Part shown: piece by piece, positions 43,177 through 52,721 of the stretch | Layout of the letters: the number at the start of each line of letters is the position of its first letter | Numbering within the stretch: the stretch's first letter is position 1 | NCBI GenBank assembly: GCA_963775805.1 | Contig: CAVZKG010000002.1 | Coordinates: 620,001 to 684,000 of the forward strand | Length of the DNA: 64,000 bases | Direction of reading: 5' to 3' | Source of the DNA: JAFAMB01 sp963775805 | GTDB taxonomy: Bacteria; Verrucomicrobiota; Verrucomicrobiia; Chthoniobacterales; JAFAMB01 | Translations under genes and position numbers: made by a program | The notes under the pieces: model-generated | Databases searched by the model: none | Told to the model about the DNA's origin: nothing | What the model saw: the letters and a program-made list of their open reading frames with translations, nothing else

Positions 43177-44214
43177 CTAAGCTTTATCCCGTTCGAATGC
43201 TGCGTCGAATGCAACGCCGCTTGGAGCAAAATCGTAAGATCGAACGTTCCGGCACGATTCTGTCCCGCCGTGGACACGATCCATCCGGATGTCTTCCCAT
43301 TCGATCGATAGCGGGCCACGATAGCCGATGTCGTTCAGAGCGACGATGATGTCTTCGAACCGGATATCGCCGTGACCGATAGATCGAAAATCCCAGTAAC
43401 GGCGATGATCGCCAAAGCTGGTGTGACCACCGAAAACACCGACTTCTCCGGTGCCGTGCCCCCACCAGACATCTTTCATGTGTGCATGATAAATTCGGTC
43501 TTTGAACTCGCGCAGAAACTTTACGTAATCGACCCCTTGGTAACCGAGATGGGAAGGGTCGTAGTTGAATCCGAACCGGCGATGGTGTTTGACGGCCTCC
43601 AATGCCCGGTGCGCTGAGGCAATGTCGAACGCGATTTCGGTCGGATGCACCTCCAGCGCAAAGTTCACATCCACGCTGTCGAACGCGTCGAGGATCGGAA
43701 TGAACCGTTTCCCGAAGTCGTCGAATCCCTTTTGGATAAATTCCTGACTTGTCGGCGGAAAGGCGTAGCAAGCGTGCCACACGCTCGATCCGGTGAACCC
43801 AGGTACGACTGCCGGAAAATTGAACGCGCCGGCCGGTTTGGCATCAATGAAATTTCGGGCGGCTTTCGCCGTTTTGATCAACTGCTCTGCAGCTCGCTGC
43901 CGAACGCCCTCCGGTTCTCCATCCTTCCAAATATCCGGCGGTAGAATCGCTTGGTGACGTTCATCAATGTTGTCGCAGACCGCTTGTCCAATCAAGTGGT
44001 TGGAGACCGCAAACGCGGTCAAGCCGTTATCTGTCAGAAGCTTCCAGAGATCTTTGCAATATTCCTTGGAGCCAGCCGCAGCGTTAACATCGAAATGATC
44101 ACCCCAGCAGGCGAGTTCGAGTCCGTCAAATCCCATACTCTTCGCCAATGGAGCGAGATCTTTTAAGGGGAGATCGGCCCATTGGCCGGTAAACAAGGTG
44201 ACTGGTCTAGCCAT
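43177..44214 (-). CDS. Sugar phosphate isomerase/epimerase-like TIM-barrel protein
   Basis: A protein of about 345 residues from the ATG at 44214; the frame is open upstream but that part (many Trp and Cys) does not look coded. It begins MARPVTLFTGQWADL and has FDGLELACWGDHFDV, then FALEVHPTEIAFD and FNYDPSHLGYQGVDYVKFLREF, ending with SIEWEDIRMD. These are xylose-isomerase-like metal-ligand positions. Such proteins isomerise or epimerise sugars or inositols. No pathway partners are adjacent. Confidence 0.87.
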   Translation of the reverse strand: MARPVTLFTGQWADLPLKDLAPLAKSMGFDGLELACWGDHFDVNAAAGSKEYCKDLWKLLTDNGLTAFAVSNHLIGQAVCDNIDERHQAILPPDIWKDGEPEGVRQRAAEQLIKTAKAARNFIDAKPAGAFNFPAVVPGFTGSSVWHACYAFPPTSQEFIQKGFDDFGKRFIPILDAFDSVDVNFALEVHPTEIAFDIASAHRALEAVKHHRRFGFNYDPSHLGYQGVDYVKFLREFKDRIYHAHMKDVWWGHGTGEVGVFGGHTSFGDHRRYWDFRSIGHGDIRFEDIIVALNDIGYRGPLSIEWEDIRMDRVHGGTESCRNVRSYDFAPSGVAFDAAFERDKA

Positions 44215-44374
44215 ATGTATGTCAGGGGAGGAAATGATTGTTGGCCTCTCCATCGGCTGTCTTACGGACATGCCAAATTCATGGAAGGTCCACCAACAAA
44301 CCCAAAAACCTCCCAGGTTCAATGACTTTAGGCCCCTATTTGTAACGGCTCCCGGGAAATGCGGAAGGAATCGG

Positions 44375-44404
44375 CCTCCCGCAAGCCCGAAAGCTTGCGA
44401 GAGG
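44375..44404 (-). terminator. Hairpin downstream of the peptidoglycan-binding-protein gene
   Basis: CGCAAGC (44380-44386) pairs with GCTTGCG (44393-44399), extended by CCTC/GAGG outside one mismatch. It lies about 70 bases past the end of the minus-strand gene at 44473. No T-run follows, so the terminator role is uncertain. Confidence 0.35.
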
Positions 44405-44472
44405 CAAATGATAAAAAGCACGGTGAGTGCTTCGGGACCTAGCCGGAACTGGACGAGATCGCGCGTCCGTTC

Positions 44473-45024
44473 TCAATAGGCTGAAGCGACACTCGGTATG
44501 GGAGGCAGCTTCAAAGCCTTCAGCAGCGAAGGTTCAATGAGCCCGGTGACAGGCAGGTTCTCTGACCGTTGAAATGACCGAATCGCATCCTGAGTGCCGG
44601 GGCCCACGATCCCATCGATCGGTCCACTGTAGTACCGGCGATGTGCCAGTTCGTTCTGGACCGCTGTTGCGATACCTGTCCAATACCGGTAGTCGTAAAC
44701 CGGCGACGCACTGTAAGCCGTTTCGTCATACGGGTACGCGTAATAATAAGAAGGATCCCACCAGTACGGAAATCCGAACGCAACGAGGTCGAAACCAACA
44801 AAGAATCGATCGTGAAAGCGCACAAAATGGCGATTGAAAGGCCGGCCGGCAAATCGAGCGCCACGGAATCCGTTGCGAGGACTGAATGAATGTCCGCCGG
44901 ACTCGTGAATACCGCCTCCTCTTGAACCGCCAAAACCGTGACCGGACATCGCTTCAACGGTGCCGGGCATCGCGGTGACAAATGCTGCTGCTATAGCCCA
45001 GGGAAAGAGAGTCGTCGTTTTCAT
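44473..45024 (-). CDS. Secreted peptidoglycan-binding-domain protein
   Basis: About 183 residues with a Sec signal peptide (MKTTTLFPWAIAAAFVTAMPGTVEA). The middle is Gly, Arg, Phe and Tyr rich. The C-terminal 60 residues form a peptidoglycan-binding domain: VQNELAHRRYYSGPIDGIVGPGTQDAIRSFQ with the GPxTxxAIRxFQ signature. It probably attaches to or senses the cell wall. A start nine bases further upstream (45033) is possible. Confidence 0.85.
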   Translation of the reverse strand: MKTTTLFPWAIAAAFVTAMPGTVEAMSGHGFGGSRGGGIHESGGHSFSPRNGFRGARFAGRPFNRHFVRFHDRFFVGFDLVAFGFPYWWDPSYYYAYPYDETAYSASPVYDYRYWTGIATAVQNELAHRRYYSGPIDGIVGPGTQDAIRSFQRSENLPVTGLIEPSLLKALKLPPIPSVASAY

Positions 45025-45200
45025 ATACAACATAAGGTCGGGAAAACCCGATTGGCCCCCGACCCGTGAGGTTCAATTATCGAGTTGTTAATTTTGCGAC
45101 GCACTGCCGCAGTATTCGCTGCGCGCAATTCGGTCGCTCAACTGATATGACTCCGAAAATCTCTCTTTATTCCATTCCGGGAACCTCCCCGATCCGCTAG

Positions 45201-46901
45201 CTAGCCACCGAGCGCGGTTAGCAGCTTAGAGCCGTCCGGGCTGCCCAACCCGCTCGTTGCATCCCAGCCCGGGCCGGCCGTGTAAAGGCCGTTCAATGTT
45301 CCGGTGATATCATTATTCCCCGAAACGATGTCGTGGAACGCGCCGCTGTTGGCAATCGAAGAGTTGTAAATAAGTGTATTCAAAAATCCAACCTGCTTGC
45401 TCCCCACACTGATCAATCCCTGATTGATGCGCGCAATTAATCCCGCCCATAACGGAGCGACTGCGCTCGTGCCACCGACAACTTGCTGGTTGCCTGCCAA
45501 AAAGATCTGGTATCCCGTTTCTGGATCCGCGTTTCCTGTGACGTCAGGCGCACCTCGTCCGATGTTACCCGTCGGCGATGCCGGGATCGTTGTGAGGGAG
45601 GTCTGATAAGCCGGACGCGCAAACAGGTTGCTGACGCCTCCTCCTCCCGCGCCCCCCTGCGTGCCATCGTTCCAGACGACTTCACTGGTGATCGTTGTTC
45701 CCGAGCCAGTCAGCGTTGTCCCTCCACAGGCAAACGCATATGGATTCGACGAAGGAAAGTCGACATGTGGCTTGCCGTCCCAAGGTGCGCTCGGGTCGTT
45801 CGTCGGAGTGTCGGCGGATCCGTTGTCGCCGGCGGCCGTGCAAACGGTGATGCCGAGGGTCGCGGCATCCTGAAGCGCCTCCGCAAGCCCTGTCACAAAT
45901 TGCTGCGGCTGCGAATCCTCAGGCCCGCCCCAGCTGATCGAAAGAACGCTTGGTGCGTTCGCAGTGTCGTGAATGGCTTGAGTCACGGCGTCGATAAATC
46001 CTTGCGAAGTGTTCGGCGTAAAATAAACGGCAATCTTCGCGCCCGGCGCAATTGCGCCGGAAACCTCAATATCCAGGGTGACTTCGGCGTCTGCATTCGG
46101 ATCAGGTCCCGGCATGTTCGCGCCACCATCTGTCGAGACCGCTACAACTTGCGGCAATGGCAGATCGAGCCCCGAGAAGTACGTCTGGAGATCGGTCGTG
46201 CTGTATCCAGCGCCCGTGACTGCGTTCGTGGTCGTGTTGATATCGTTGAGCTCGATCAGGCCGATGCATTGGCCGGTTCCATCGAGGTCAGCAGGGAAGT
46301 CGTACAGGTCCGCGACCTGAAGCGCAGTGTAGCTGGTGTCCGCACTCTTTTTCTTTTTTCGACGCTTGGCTGCCGTCGGATCACCTGCTTTTTCCAGAAA
46401 CCGGTAATGCGGCTTTCCGAACGGCCGATTGTCAAACCCGTGTACTCCTACAACGATGTCAGCCAGTTCCTCCGGGACGCTGACTGAGCCGATCCGCCCT
46501 CGATATTCCGATTCTGATTTTTTGTAGCGGTGCAACTCGGCTCGAAATGCCGTCGCAAGCGCTCGAATCGTGCCCGAGAGTTTGACCGAACGTTTAGCCC
46601 GGCTCGATTCCACAATAGTGAGTCCATGTTCCTGGGCGAATGCCGCTACCTTCGCCATATCCGCAGGGTCGGCGCCGTGTTTGGCCGCGAATTGATCCCT
46701 CGTCAGGTACTTGCGTTTGGATGGAAGCAGTTTCGACTGCTTCAAAATTTCCTCCTGGAGATTTTCGCTGCTTGCAGGCCGGCGAATACGCACGGTGATA
46801 GTAAGATGAGTGTTTGGGTCAACTTCTCCGACAATTGTCGACCCGGTTGGGGCCTTTCGATTGCTTCCCGGGACTGCGCGATATTTCTTTGGACGAGGCA
46901 T
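45201..46901 (-). CDS. S53 family peptidase (sedolisin/kumamolisin-like) with prodomain
   Basis: A serine-carboxyl protease of about 566 residues. Residues 30-180 are the pro-kumamolisin activation domain (LTITVRIRRPAS, then LTRDQFAAKHGADPADMAKVAAFA). The catalytic domain has Glu and Asp in ADAEVTLDIEV (spaced four apart as in sedolisin), the oxyanion Asp in TAAGDNGSAD and the nucleophile in GGTSAVAPLWAGL. A calcium site near DIVSGNND is likely. Family members act at acid pH. I see no clear signal peptide at the N-terminus, so the export route is unclear. Confidence 0.92.
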   Translation of the reverse strand: MPRPKKYRAVPGSNRKAPTGSTIVGEVDPNTHLTITVRIRRPASSENLQEEILKQSKLLPSKRKYLTRDQFAAKHGADPADMAKVAAFAQEHGLTIVESSRAKRSVKLSGTIRALATAFRAELHRYKKSESEYRGRIGSVSVPEELADIVVGVHGFDNRPFGKPHYRFLEKAGDPTAAKRRKKKKSADTSYTALQVADLYDFPADLDGTGQCIGLIELNDINTTTNAVTGAGYSTTDLQTYFSGLDLPLPQVVAVSTDGGANMPGPDPNADAEVTLDIEVSGAIAPGAKIAVYFTPNTSQGFIDAVTQAIHDTANAPSVLSISWGGPEDSQPQQFVTGLAEALQDAATLGITVCTAAGDNGSADTPTNDPSAPWDGKPHVDFPSSNPYAFACGGTTLTGSGTTITSEVVWNDGTQGGAGGGGVSNLFARPAYQTSLTTIPASPTGNIGRGAPDVTGNADPETGYQIFLAGNQQVVGGTSAVAPLWAGLIARINQGLISVGSKQVGFLNTLIYNSSIANSGAFHDIVSGNNDITGTLNGLYTAGPGWDATSGLGSPDGSKLLTALGG

Positions 46902-47008
46902 AGGCTTTTTGTGGGGTCTCAATAGTTGACTGGTTAATGTTCAGTTGGTCGACATCCATTTCAAAGTAGATCCATCGTATTCGCCGGATCGAATAGTATT
47001 GGACGAAG

Positions 47009-48316
47009 ATGTTTCAATTTTTTGCAATACCTGAATCAGTCAGGACGATTCTTGCATGCCTTATTGGGCTCCTGACACTCGCAGGAATCATGATACGGCC
47101 ATTCCGGCTGAACGAGGCCGTCATCGCGATGGGGGGCGCTGGCGTTCTCCTTCTGCTGGGACTCGTTAGTCCCTCGGTGGCTCTATCCACATTGGTCAGG
47201 GAATGGAACACGTTTTTCTTTTTTTTAGGGATGATGGGCCTCTCAGCGCTCGCTGAGATTGCCGGGTTGTTTGACTGGCTGGCCGTCCTGGCTGCGCGCC
47301 TGGCCGGCCGAAGTGCGGCGCGTCTCTTCCTGAATGTTCTTTTATTGGGATGCCTGATCTCGATGTTTTTTTCCAACGATGCGACGGCCTTGATACTGAC
47401 TCCAGTCGTTTACGTGCTTGTCACAAGGCTTCGTTTACCAGTGATGCCCTTTATGTTTGCCTGCACATTCATTGCGGACACCGCCTCGTTTTTGTTGCCG
47501 ATCAGCAACCCGATTAACATCATCGTGCTCTCACGGTTTCCAATCGCCCTAATTCAGTTTCTACACCTCTTGCTCCTTCCAAGCCTGGTTGTGATCACCA
47601 TTAACATCGGTTTCTTCTTTCTGCTCTATCGACGACAGCTCGGCGGGAACTTCGATTTCGGCCGGCTGCCGTCGATGCAGGAGGCGGTGAAGCACAAAGT
47701 CTATTTTCGTTACACTTGCTTGGTGATTCTGGTCGTCGCTGTCAGTTACATCGTCGCTTCCACGAAACAGTTCCCGATCTCGATTGTCGCTATGGTTGGC
47801 ACAGTTCTTCTGCTGGCGGGCGCCCTTTTATGGAATCGGACCACCCTGCGTGAGGCGGTGAAACGTGTCTCCTGGTCGATTTTTGGGTTTATCGCCGGAA
47901 TGTTTATTGTCATCCAGTCTATCGAAGCCACTGGGCTCACAGCGATGTTCGGCAACGTATTGATGCATTTTTCCGGCGGCACAACGCTGGGCACGGTGAT
48001 CGTTGCAACAGCAGGCGCCGCGCTAGGCACGAACCTGATCAATAATGTCCCGATGGCGGTTGTCATGAATTCCGCGATGGGCACAGTGACGCATGCCTCT
48101 CCGGCTGTGCAGCACGGGTTTTTGGCCGCAACAATCCTGGGCTGCGATCTCGGTCCTAACATTACAACCATCGGATCCCTCGCCACCGTGCTTTGGTTGT
48201 TGATTCTGCGGCGCCGGGGCGTTGAAGTGTCTGGACTCGACTATTTCAAAATGGGGATATTGGTGACGCCGATCATGCTTTTAGCCGGCGCACTCGCTAT
48301 CTGGGCCATGCTTTAA
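47009..48316 (+). CDS. SLC13/ArsB-NhaD-like membrane transporter
   Basis: A 435-residue protein with about eleven hydrophobic segments. The motif MFFSNDATALILTPVVYV near residue 115 and PISNPINIIV near residue 165 match the ion-transporter (IT) superfamily that includes ArsB, NhaD and Na+/dicarboxylate carriers; GTNLINNVPMAVVMNSA is the mirrored half. The substrate cannot be told from sequence. It is followed 14 bases later by a universal stress protein gene. Confidence 0.9.
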   Translation: MFQFFAIPESVRTILACLIGLLTLAGIMIRPFRLNEAVIAMGGAGVLLLLGLVSPSVALSTLVREWNTFFFFLGMMGLSALAEIAGLFDWLAVLAARLAGRSAARLFLNVLLLGCLISMFFSNDATALILTPVVYVLVTRLRLPVMPFMFACTFIADTASFLLPISNPINIIVLSRFPIALIQFLHLLLLPSLVVITINIGFFFLLYRRQLGGNFDFGRLPSMQEAVKHKVYFRYTCLVILVVAVSYIVASTKQFPISIVAMVGTVLLLAGALLWNRTTLREAVKRVSWSIFGFIAGMFIVIQSIEATGLTAMFGNVLMHFSGGTTLGTVIVATAGAALGTNLINNVPMAVVMNSAMGTVTHASPAVQHGFLAATILGCDLGPNITTIGSLATVLWLLILRRRGVEVSGLDYFKMGILVTPIMLLAGALAIWAML

Positions 48317-48330
48317 AGGAGTCAAACAAA

Positions 48331-48816
48331 ATGCGGATTCTATATTGTCTCGATGGTACAAACCTCGAGTCCGTCGGGTTTGCAAAACGGATGCTCTCAG
48401 AGAATCAGCCGAACACCGTCGGCATTCTTCACGTGATCGATACTTCTCCGCGGGACGACATCGCACGAACCCGCGAACGCTTTTTGCGGCGACCAGTTCC
48501 TCCACCAATCCGCGATGACGAAATGCGCCAAACTGAGTCCAGCGTGTCGCATGACATATTAAATGAGGGACTCGGATCGTTGCCAGGCGCGGAAACATTG
48601 GAAAGGCGGGGACATCCTGAACGCGAAATTGTGAATTGCGCCGCGGAATGGCGAGCGGACCTCGTGATCGTGTGTGCTCGGGCTCAAGATGGCGGCAAGC
48701 CAGCGATTGGCCCGAAGTCAGTCGGCCATGTCGCCCGCTTCGTCCTGGACCACGCTCCTTGCCCGGTCCTTCTTCTGCGCGGAAGCACAAAAACGGACGA
48801 AACGACGCCCAATTGA
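48331..48816 (+). CDS. Universal stress protein (UspA fold)
   Basis: A 161-residue protein opening MRILYCLDGTNLESVGFAKRML and ending with VGHVARFVLDHAPCPVLLLRG. The last part is the UspA C-terminal strand, but the ATP-binding GxxGxxxxxxxxxGS pattern is only partial. It directly follows the transporter gene with AAAGGAG before its start, so it may bind to or regulate that transporter, as in some Usp-carrier pairs (inference). Confidence 0.85.
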   Translation: MRILYCLDGTNLESVGFAKRMLSENQPNTVGILHVIDTSPRDDIARTRERFLRRPVPPPIRDDEMRQTESSVSHDILNEGLGSLPGAETLERRGHPEREIVNCAAEWRADLVIVCARAQDGGKPAIGPKSVGHVARFVLDHAPCPVLLLRGSTKTDETTPN

Positions 48817-48915
48817 GAGGCGGGCTAACAACGCAATGCAGATCTTGTCGCTTCTTGGCTGCACTTTCCCATTTCCCAAATGTCTTAAAACCGACACTGA
48901 CAACTGCAATGTCCG

Positions 48916-49902
48916 CTACTCCGGAGAACCAAGCAGCGTGTCGTCGCCGAGTTGTTCCGTTTTACCATCTGTCACCAGCCAGATTTTCATTTTCTGATCC
49001 TGCGCATCCTGTGCGCGATAAAACACTTTCTTTCCGCTTCTGCCGGCGCAGAGATAACCGTACGAACCGTTCTCACCGAGAAGGTGGAGCGATTTCAGCT
49101 CCGCCTGATAGAGTTCAACCCGCTTCTGGAGCGAATCATCGGCCGCTTCTCCCTCATCGAATTTGATCGGCGATGCTGTCAGCGTCGCAATTTGACCCCA
49201 GCCGCTGCCCCCGAGCCGGTGCAGTTGGACGTAAATCAAATCGCTGGCCGGCGCAGTTTCTTCAACCCCTTGGTTGGATGGCGTGCTCATACTGGTCTCA
49301 AGATCCGCAACCGGTCCTACCCGGATCCCGCAAATCCAAAAACCTGTCTCCGGTTCATCCGGCAAGTTGCAGATCTCGCCTATCCAAAGATCCCCGTTAT
49401 ACCCAAAATAGAGCTGGCCGCGGGAATCGAATGTAAATCCCGCCATAGAACTGATGCGGCGGAGCCTGAGCGGAATTGGTTTCGTAGCCCCTTTTGGCAG
49501 AAGCCAGTAGCTGAATGAGTATTTCTTGTCGATGGTCTCAAAAAGAATCGAACCATCCGTAGAATTGTAGGCGACATCGGTGGACACTGTGTCGCGCGGG
49601 GACCTGCAAACCGTCACCCAGCTCTTCTTATCCGGGTTGTATGCTGTGATGCCGTCGCTCCCAGCGAAAAGAACGTAACCCGCATTTGATAACGACACGC
49701 CATGGCTTGCCGAGGAATCGAATTTTGCCGAGGTCGAAATCGGCTGGAGTTGCTTCGAATCGAGATTGAACTGAACGAGCCCGTTCGGCGTGATGGCGTA
49801 GACACTCTGTTCGTCCTGTGAAAAAACAGCTTCGGCGCAATCTCCAATCCACGCTGCGCTGAAAAGCAAAATAGTGAAGTACCAACGACCTCGTATCTGC
49901 AC
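48916..49902 (-). CDS. Secreted protein, probable beta-propeller
   Basis: A 328-residue protein with a Sec signal (hydrophobic residues 7-22). The body has repeated short blade-like units with G-Y-V-L-F, G-Q-L-Y-F-G-Y and V-Y-A-I-T patterns, as in WD40/YVTN-type propellers. There is no catalytic motif. I cannot name the family. It converges with the stress protein gene. Confidence 0.6.
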   Translation of the reverse strand: MQIRGRWYFTILLFSAAWIGDCAEAVFSQDEQSVYAITPNGLVQFNLDSKQLQPISTSAKFDSSASHGVSLSNAGYVLFAGSDGITAYNPDKKSWVTVCRSPRDTVSTDVAYNSTDGSILFETIDKKYSFSYWLLPKGATKPIPLRLRRISSMAGFTFDSRGQLYFGYNGDLWIGEICNLPDEPETGFWICGIRVGPVADLETSMSTPSNQGVEETAPASDLIYVQLHRLGGSGWGQIATLTASPIKFDEGEAADDSLQKRVELYQAELKSLHLLGENGSYGYLCAGRSGKKVFYRAQDAQDQKMKIWLVTDGKTEQLGDDTLLGSPE

Positions 49903-50328
49903 AGGGTCGCTATGTTAGCCTGGATACTGCATGAGATGCAATATCCACTGCGTCAAAGGCTTTTCTCGCGAGAAGGTCAATTTACGCAGGATTCGCTATT
50001 CGAATATAGGTCATACGAATTTGCTTTCGAAACGGACGCGTCTATTCGGAAGGTACGCCGGGCGCTTCCGACCGGTCGCTTGTGTATCATAATGAGCACT
50101 TGAGTTAAAAGGGTACAATAGATTCCGCAGCGAGGGCACTCTCGAGCGCCGTCCAGAGCGGCTGCAGTGCCTAATTCGACCCTGACTGCTTATCGGGCAC
50201 GCGCATTGCTTGCGATCTTGCGTACCCAGGGACGTCACGCTGGACAATGTCAAGGTCCACAATGCTCTTGGCTGTGTGGCACAGGTGCTGCTTACGTTCC
50301 GCCGCGAAAATTAATTATTACCACAGGT
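49903..50328 (+). promoter_or_regulatory. 426-base gap between divergent genes
   Basis: This stretch separates the propeller gene (minus) from the APC permease gene (plus). It contains a near-palindrome around 49960-49975 (CTTTTCTCGCGAGAAGG) and some AT-rich sequence, but no gene that I can support. An open frame from 50167 is continuous with the permease, but its first 54 codons do not look coded. Confidence 0.4.
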
Positions 50329-52164
50329 ATGTCAGAAAATATTCCACCTGCACCAAAGCCGACCCTCGGCTTGACCGGGTTAACCGTTAACGCCATGGCG
50401 CTCATTGCGCCCGGGGCTTTTCTTTGGTTGACCTTTGCACAACAATGTCTATACGGCCAGCCGATGGCCGGAATCTCCATGTGGTTCGGCATTCTGGTTG
50501 CGCTGTTGCTCTGCTTGGCAACAGCCATTTCGTATGCCGAACTCTCCAAACTCTACCCAGGCGCCGGTTCATCCTACTTCTTCGCTGAACAGGCATTCCT
50601 ATCCAAATCGAAAGCATTTCGGTTCGCCCGAATTGCAAAATTCGCCGTTGGATGGGCCAGTCATCTCTACTACTGGATCTATCCAGGGGTGATGGTGGCT
50701 GTAACAGCGTTGCTCGTCGGATATCTTGCCGGGCAATTGTTCCCCACGATTTTTAACGCGGCCGTCCCCAGTCCGTTGTTAATGATTATCTTTGCCCTTG
50801 TCTTTCCGTTCTTTATCGGATGGATCGCCTACCGCGGAGTCAACGCATCAACCGGTGTCAATCTCGCCGTTAACGTGATTCAGATCACAGCTTTGATCGT
50901 CTTCACGGTAATTGCTATCGGCTACCGGATGAACCACGGTGAAGGTTCAAAAGGCATTACCCTCAATCCGGATGGTGTCCCCGTCTCGAAGGTGATCGCG
51001 ATGGCGACCACCAAAGATGACAAAGGGAATGATGTCACGAACCCGGTGAAGGATAAAGATGGTAACTACGTCTTCGAAAAGAACCCGGACGGCACTGATA
51101 AAGATTATACCCTGACCTATGCGCCCGACCAGGCGCTAACTAAGGGGACCGATCCCAAGAACCCGGTCGATACGTTCCAGTTTCACACGAGCGCTGGTTC
51201 GGTCATCGCGCCGCACGGATTCAACTTTGTTCTCGTCCAGGCCTGCGTTGCCATTCTGATCCTGGTCGGATTCGAATCGGTGACTTCGATGGGTGAAGAG
51301 GCGAAAAACGCTAAAAAGGATATACCGCGTGCGGTGCTCCTCTCTCTCGTGATTCAGGGAGCGTTCTGCTATCTGTTCGAATATTTCGGAGCCAATTTTT
51401 TCCTGAACAGCGGTTACACCATGACGACTGCTTCCGGGTCGCCGGCACCAATCGGCGACATGATGCAGATCGTAGGCACATGGGTCTTCGGAAGTCCACA
51501 AGCCGGTTGGTGGTTCATGTTCATCCAGGCGATCACGGTTTTTCTCGCGCTGATCGGGACCACTCTGGCCTGCATGAATACCGGAGCACGTGTCACATTT
51601 GCGATGGGCCGCGACGAAGAGATTGCCGGTAACTTGGGTAAGCTGCATGGCAAGAATCTTACACCGCACGTTGCGGTTTGGACCCTTGCCACGATCTCGG
51701 CGATCGTTGGAGTCTTTGGGATTGTGCTTTACTTCTGCGGCGGCGCAGCGCTGACCGACGATACGATTAAAGGTTTACCGCAAAACATCTGGTACAGCTT
51801 CGGGATTTTCCCGCATGATATTGCGGCCAACATCCCGCAGAGCCTGCTCATTATCACGCTGGCCAGTAACTTCGGGACATTCCTGCTCTACATGATGACC
51901 TGCATCATTGCGATTATTGCCTTCCGGGAACACCATATGTTCAACGGATTCAAACATGTAGCCGTTCCAGTGTTCGGCCTGTTGGCGAATCTGCTCTGCA
52001 TGCTGTTCTATCTCATCGGGCCCTTCTCAGTCGCGGGTATGAGTTGGAAAGAACCGTACTTCGCGCTTGGTATAGCTGCAGTCTGGGGCGCCTACGGGCT
52101 TTTCTACTTCACGACGTCGAGTAAGAAGAAAGAAAAATCGATCCTCGTTCAGGCTCCCGCTTAA
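50329..52164 (+). CDS. APC-family amino acid/amine permease
   Basis: An inner-membrane carrier of about 611 residues from the ATG at 50329, with about 12-14 hydrophobic segments. LTVNAMALIAPGAFLWL and AISYAELSKLYPGAGSSYFFAEQ are typical of the amino acid-polyamine-cation family. Between membrane segments at about residues 205-300 lies a hydrophilic insert of about 90 residues rich in Asp, Lys and Asn with DKDG- and DGT-like repeats. This is unusual and may fold as an extracytoplasmic loop. The substrate is unknown. Confidence 0.9.
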   Translation: MSENIPPAPKPTLGLTGLTVNAMALIAPGAFLWLTFAQQCLYGQPMAGISMWFGILVALLLCLATAISYAELSKLYPGAGSSYFFAEQAFLSKSKAFRFARIAKFAVGWASHLYYWIYPGVMVAVTALLVGYLAGQLFPTIFNAAVPSPLLMIIFALVFPFFIGWIAYRGVNASTGVNLAVNVIQITALIVFTVIAIGYRMNHGEGSKGITLNPDGVPVSKVIAMATTKDDKGNDVTNPVKDKDGNYVFEKNPDGTDKDYTLTYAPDQALTKGTDPKNPVDTFQFHTSAGSVIAPHGFNFVLVQACVAILILVGFESVTSMGEEAKNAKKDIPRAVLLSLVIQGAFCYLFEYFGANFFLNSGYTMTTASGSPAPIGDMMQIVGTWVFGSPQAGWWFMFIQAITVFLALIGTTLACMNTGARVTFAMGRDEEIAGNLGKLHGKNLTPHVAVWTLATISAIVGVFGIVLYFCGGAALTDDTIKGLPQNIWYSFGIFPHDIAANIPQSLLIITLASNFGTFLLYMMTCIIAIIAFREHHMFNGFKHVAVPVFGLLANLLCMLFYLIGPFSVAGMSWKEPYFALGIAAVWGAYGLFYFTTSSKKKEKSILVQAPA

Positions 52165-52201
52165 CAGAGCAGAATTACAGCTAAATACTTAGGTTAAAGA
52201 T

Positions 52202-52246
52202 AGCGCGCGGACTCGGATGCCAAGACCGGTCCGCGCGCTTCTTTTT
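52202..52246 (+). terminator. Intrinsic terminator after the APC permease gene
   Basis: AGCGCGCGGAC (52202-52212) and GTCCGCGCGCT (52229-52239) form a perfect 11-bp stem with a 16-base loop and are followed by TCTTTTTT. It lies 38 bases after the stop of the permease gene. Confidence 0.9.
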
Positions 52247-52356
52247 TGCTCTAGCGTAAGCGTGCGATTCTATCTTGCCTCGAAGAGACAGCACGGTGGC
52301 AGGCAGGGACGAAGTGCTTGAAGTTTTGAGAAGAATAACCCTGTCCCGGCTGGACG

Positions 52357-52699
52357 CAGGTTCAGAACATCGGTAACACTTCAGGTTCAATACATAGGTA
52401 ACACTCTGAAAGCGTTGGCAATTTGGAAAAGAAGACCAAATGCTCTGGAGGAAAGAGAGTCTACGGAGGGTCGACGAGCGGATCGGATCGAAGGCTGGTA
52501 TGGAAAGATCTTGCAGGGCTGGATCGAGCCCTCGAGCGCAAAAGCAACCAAGCCAAGAACAATAGATAAAATTTCGGCTTAAAAGCCGACTAGAAACTCA
52601 GCACGGGTCTCTACCCCAAACCCCGGTTCGGGGGAAACAGTAAACAGACCAAAAGGAAGTCACCTTAAATCAAAAAGTGTTACCTATGTATTGAACCTG
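52357..52699. mobile_element. 343-bp element with perfect 24-bp inverted ends, non-autonomous or decayed
   Basis: The sequence at 52382-52405 is repeated inverted and perfectly at 52676-52699 (24 bp, beginning CAGGTTCAATACATAGG on the left). A near copy with three mismatches lies just outside the left end at 52357-52380 as a direct repeat. The interior (about 270 bp) has no intact gene, only a short frame near 52430-52570. This fits a MITE-like or decayed insertion-sequence remnant. No target duplication is obvious. The family cannot be named from this alone. Confidence 0.75.
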
Positions 52700-52721
52700 G
52701 TATTGATTTCGAACTCCAAAC

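Noticed and set aside
45483..46487. 334-codon plus-strand frame opposite the S53 peptidase
   Set aside because: It is the antisense shadow of a strongly conserved protease; the product is Arg-rich with no recognisable domain.
50167..50328. N-terminal extension of the APC permease
   Set aside because: The 54 extra codons are Cys- and Arg-rich and do not resemble an APC N-terminus; ATG 50329 gives the usual start.
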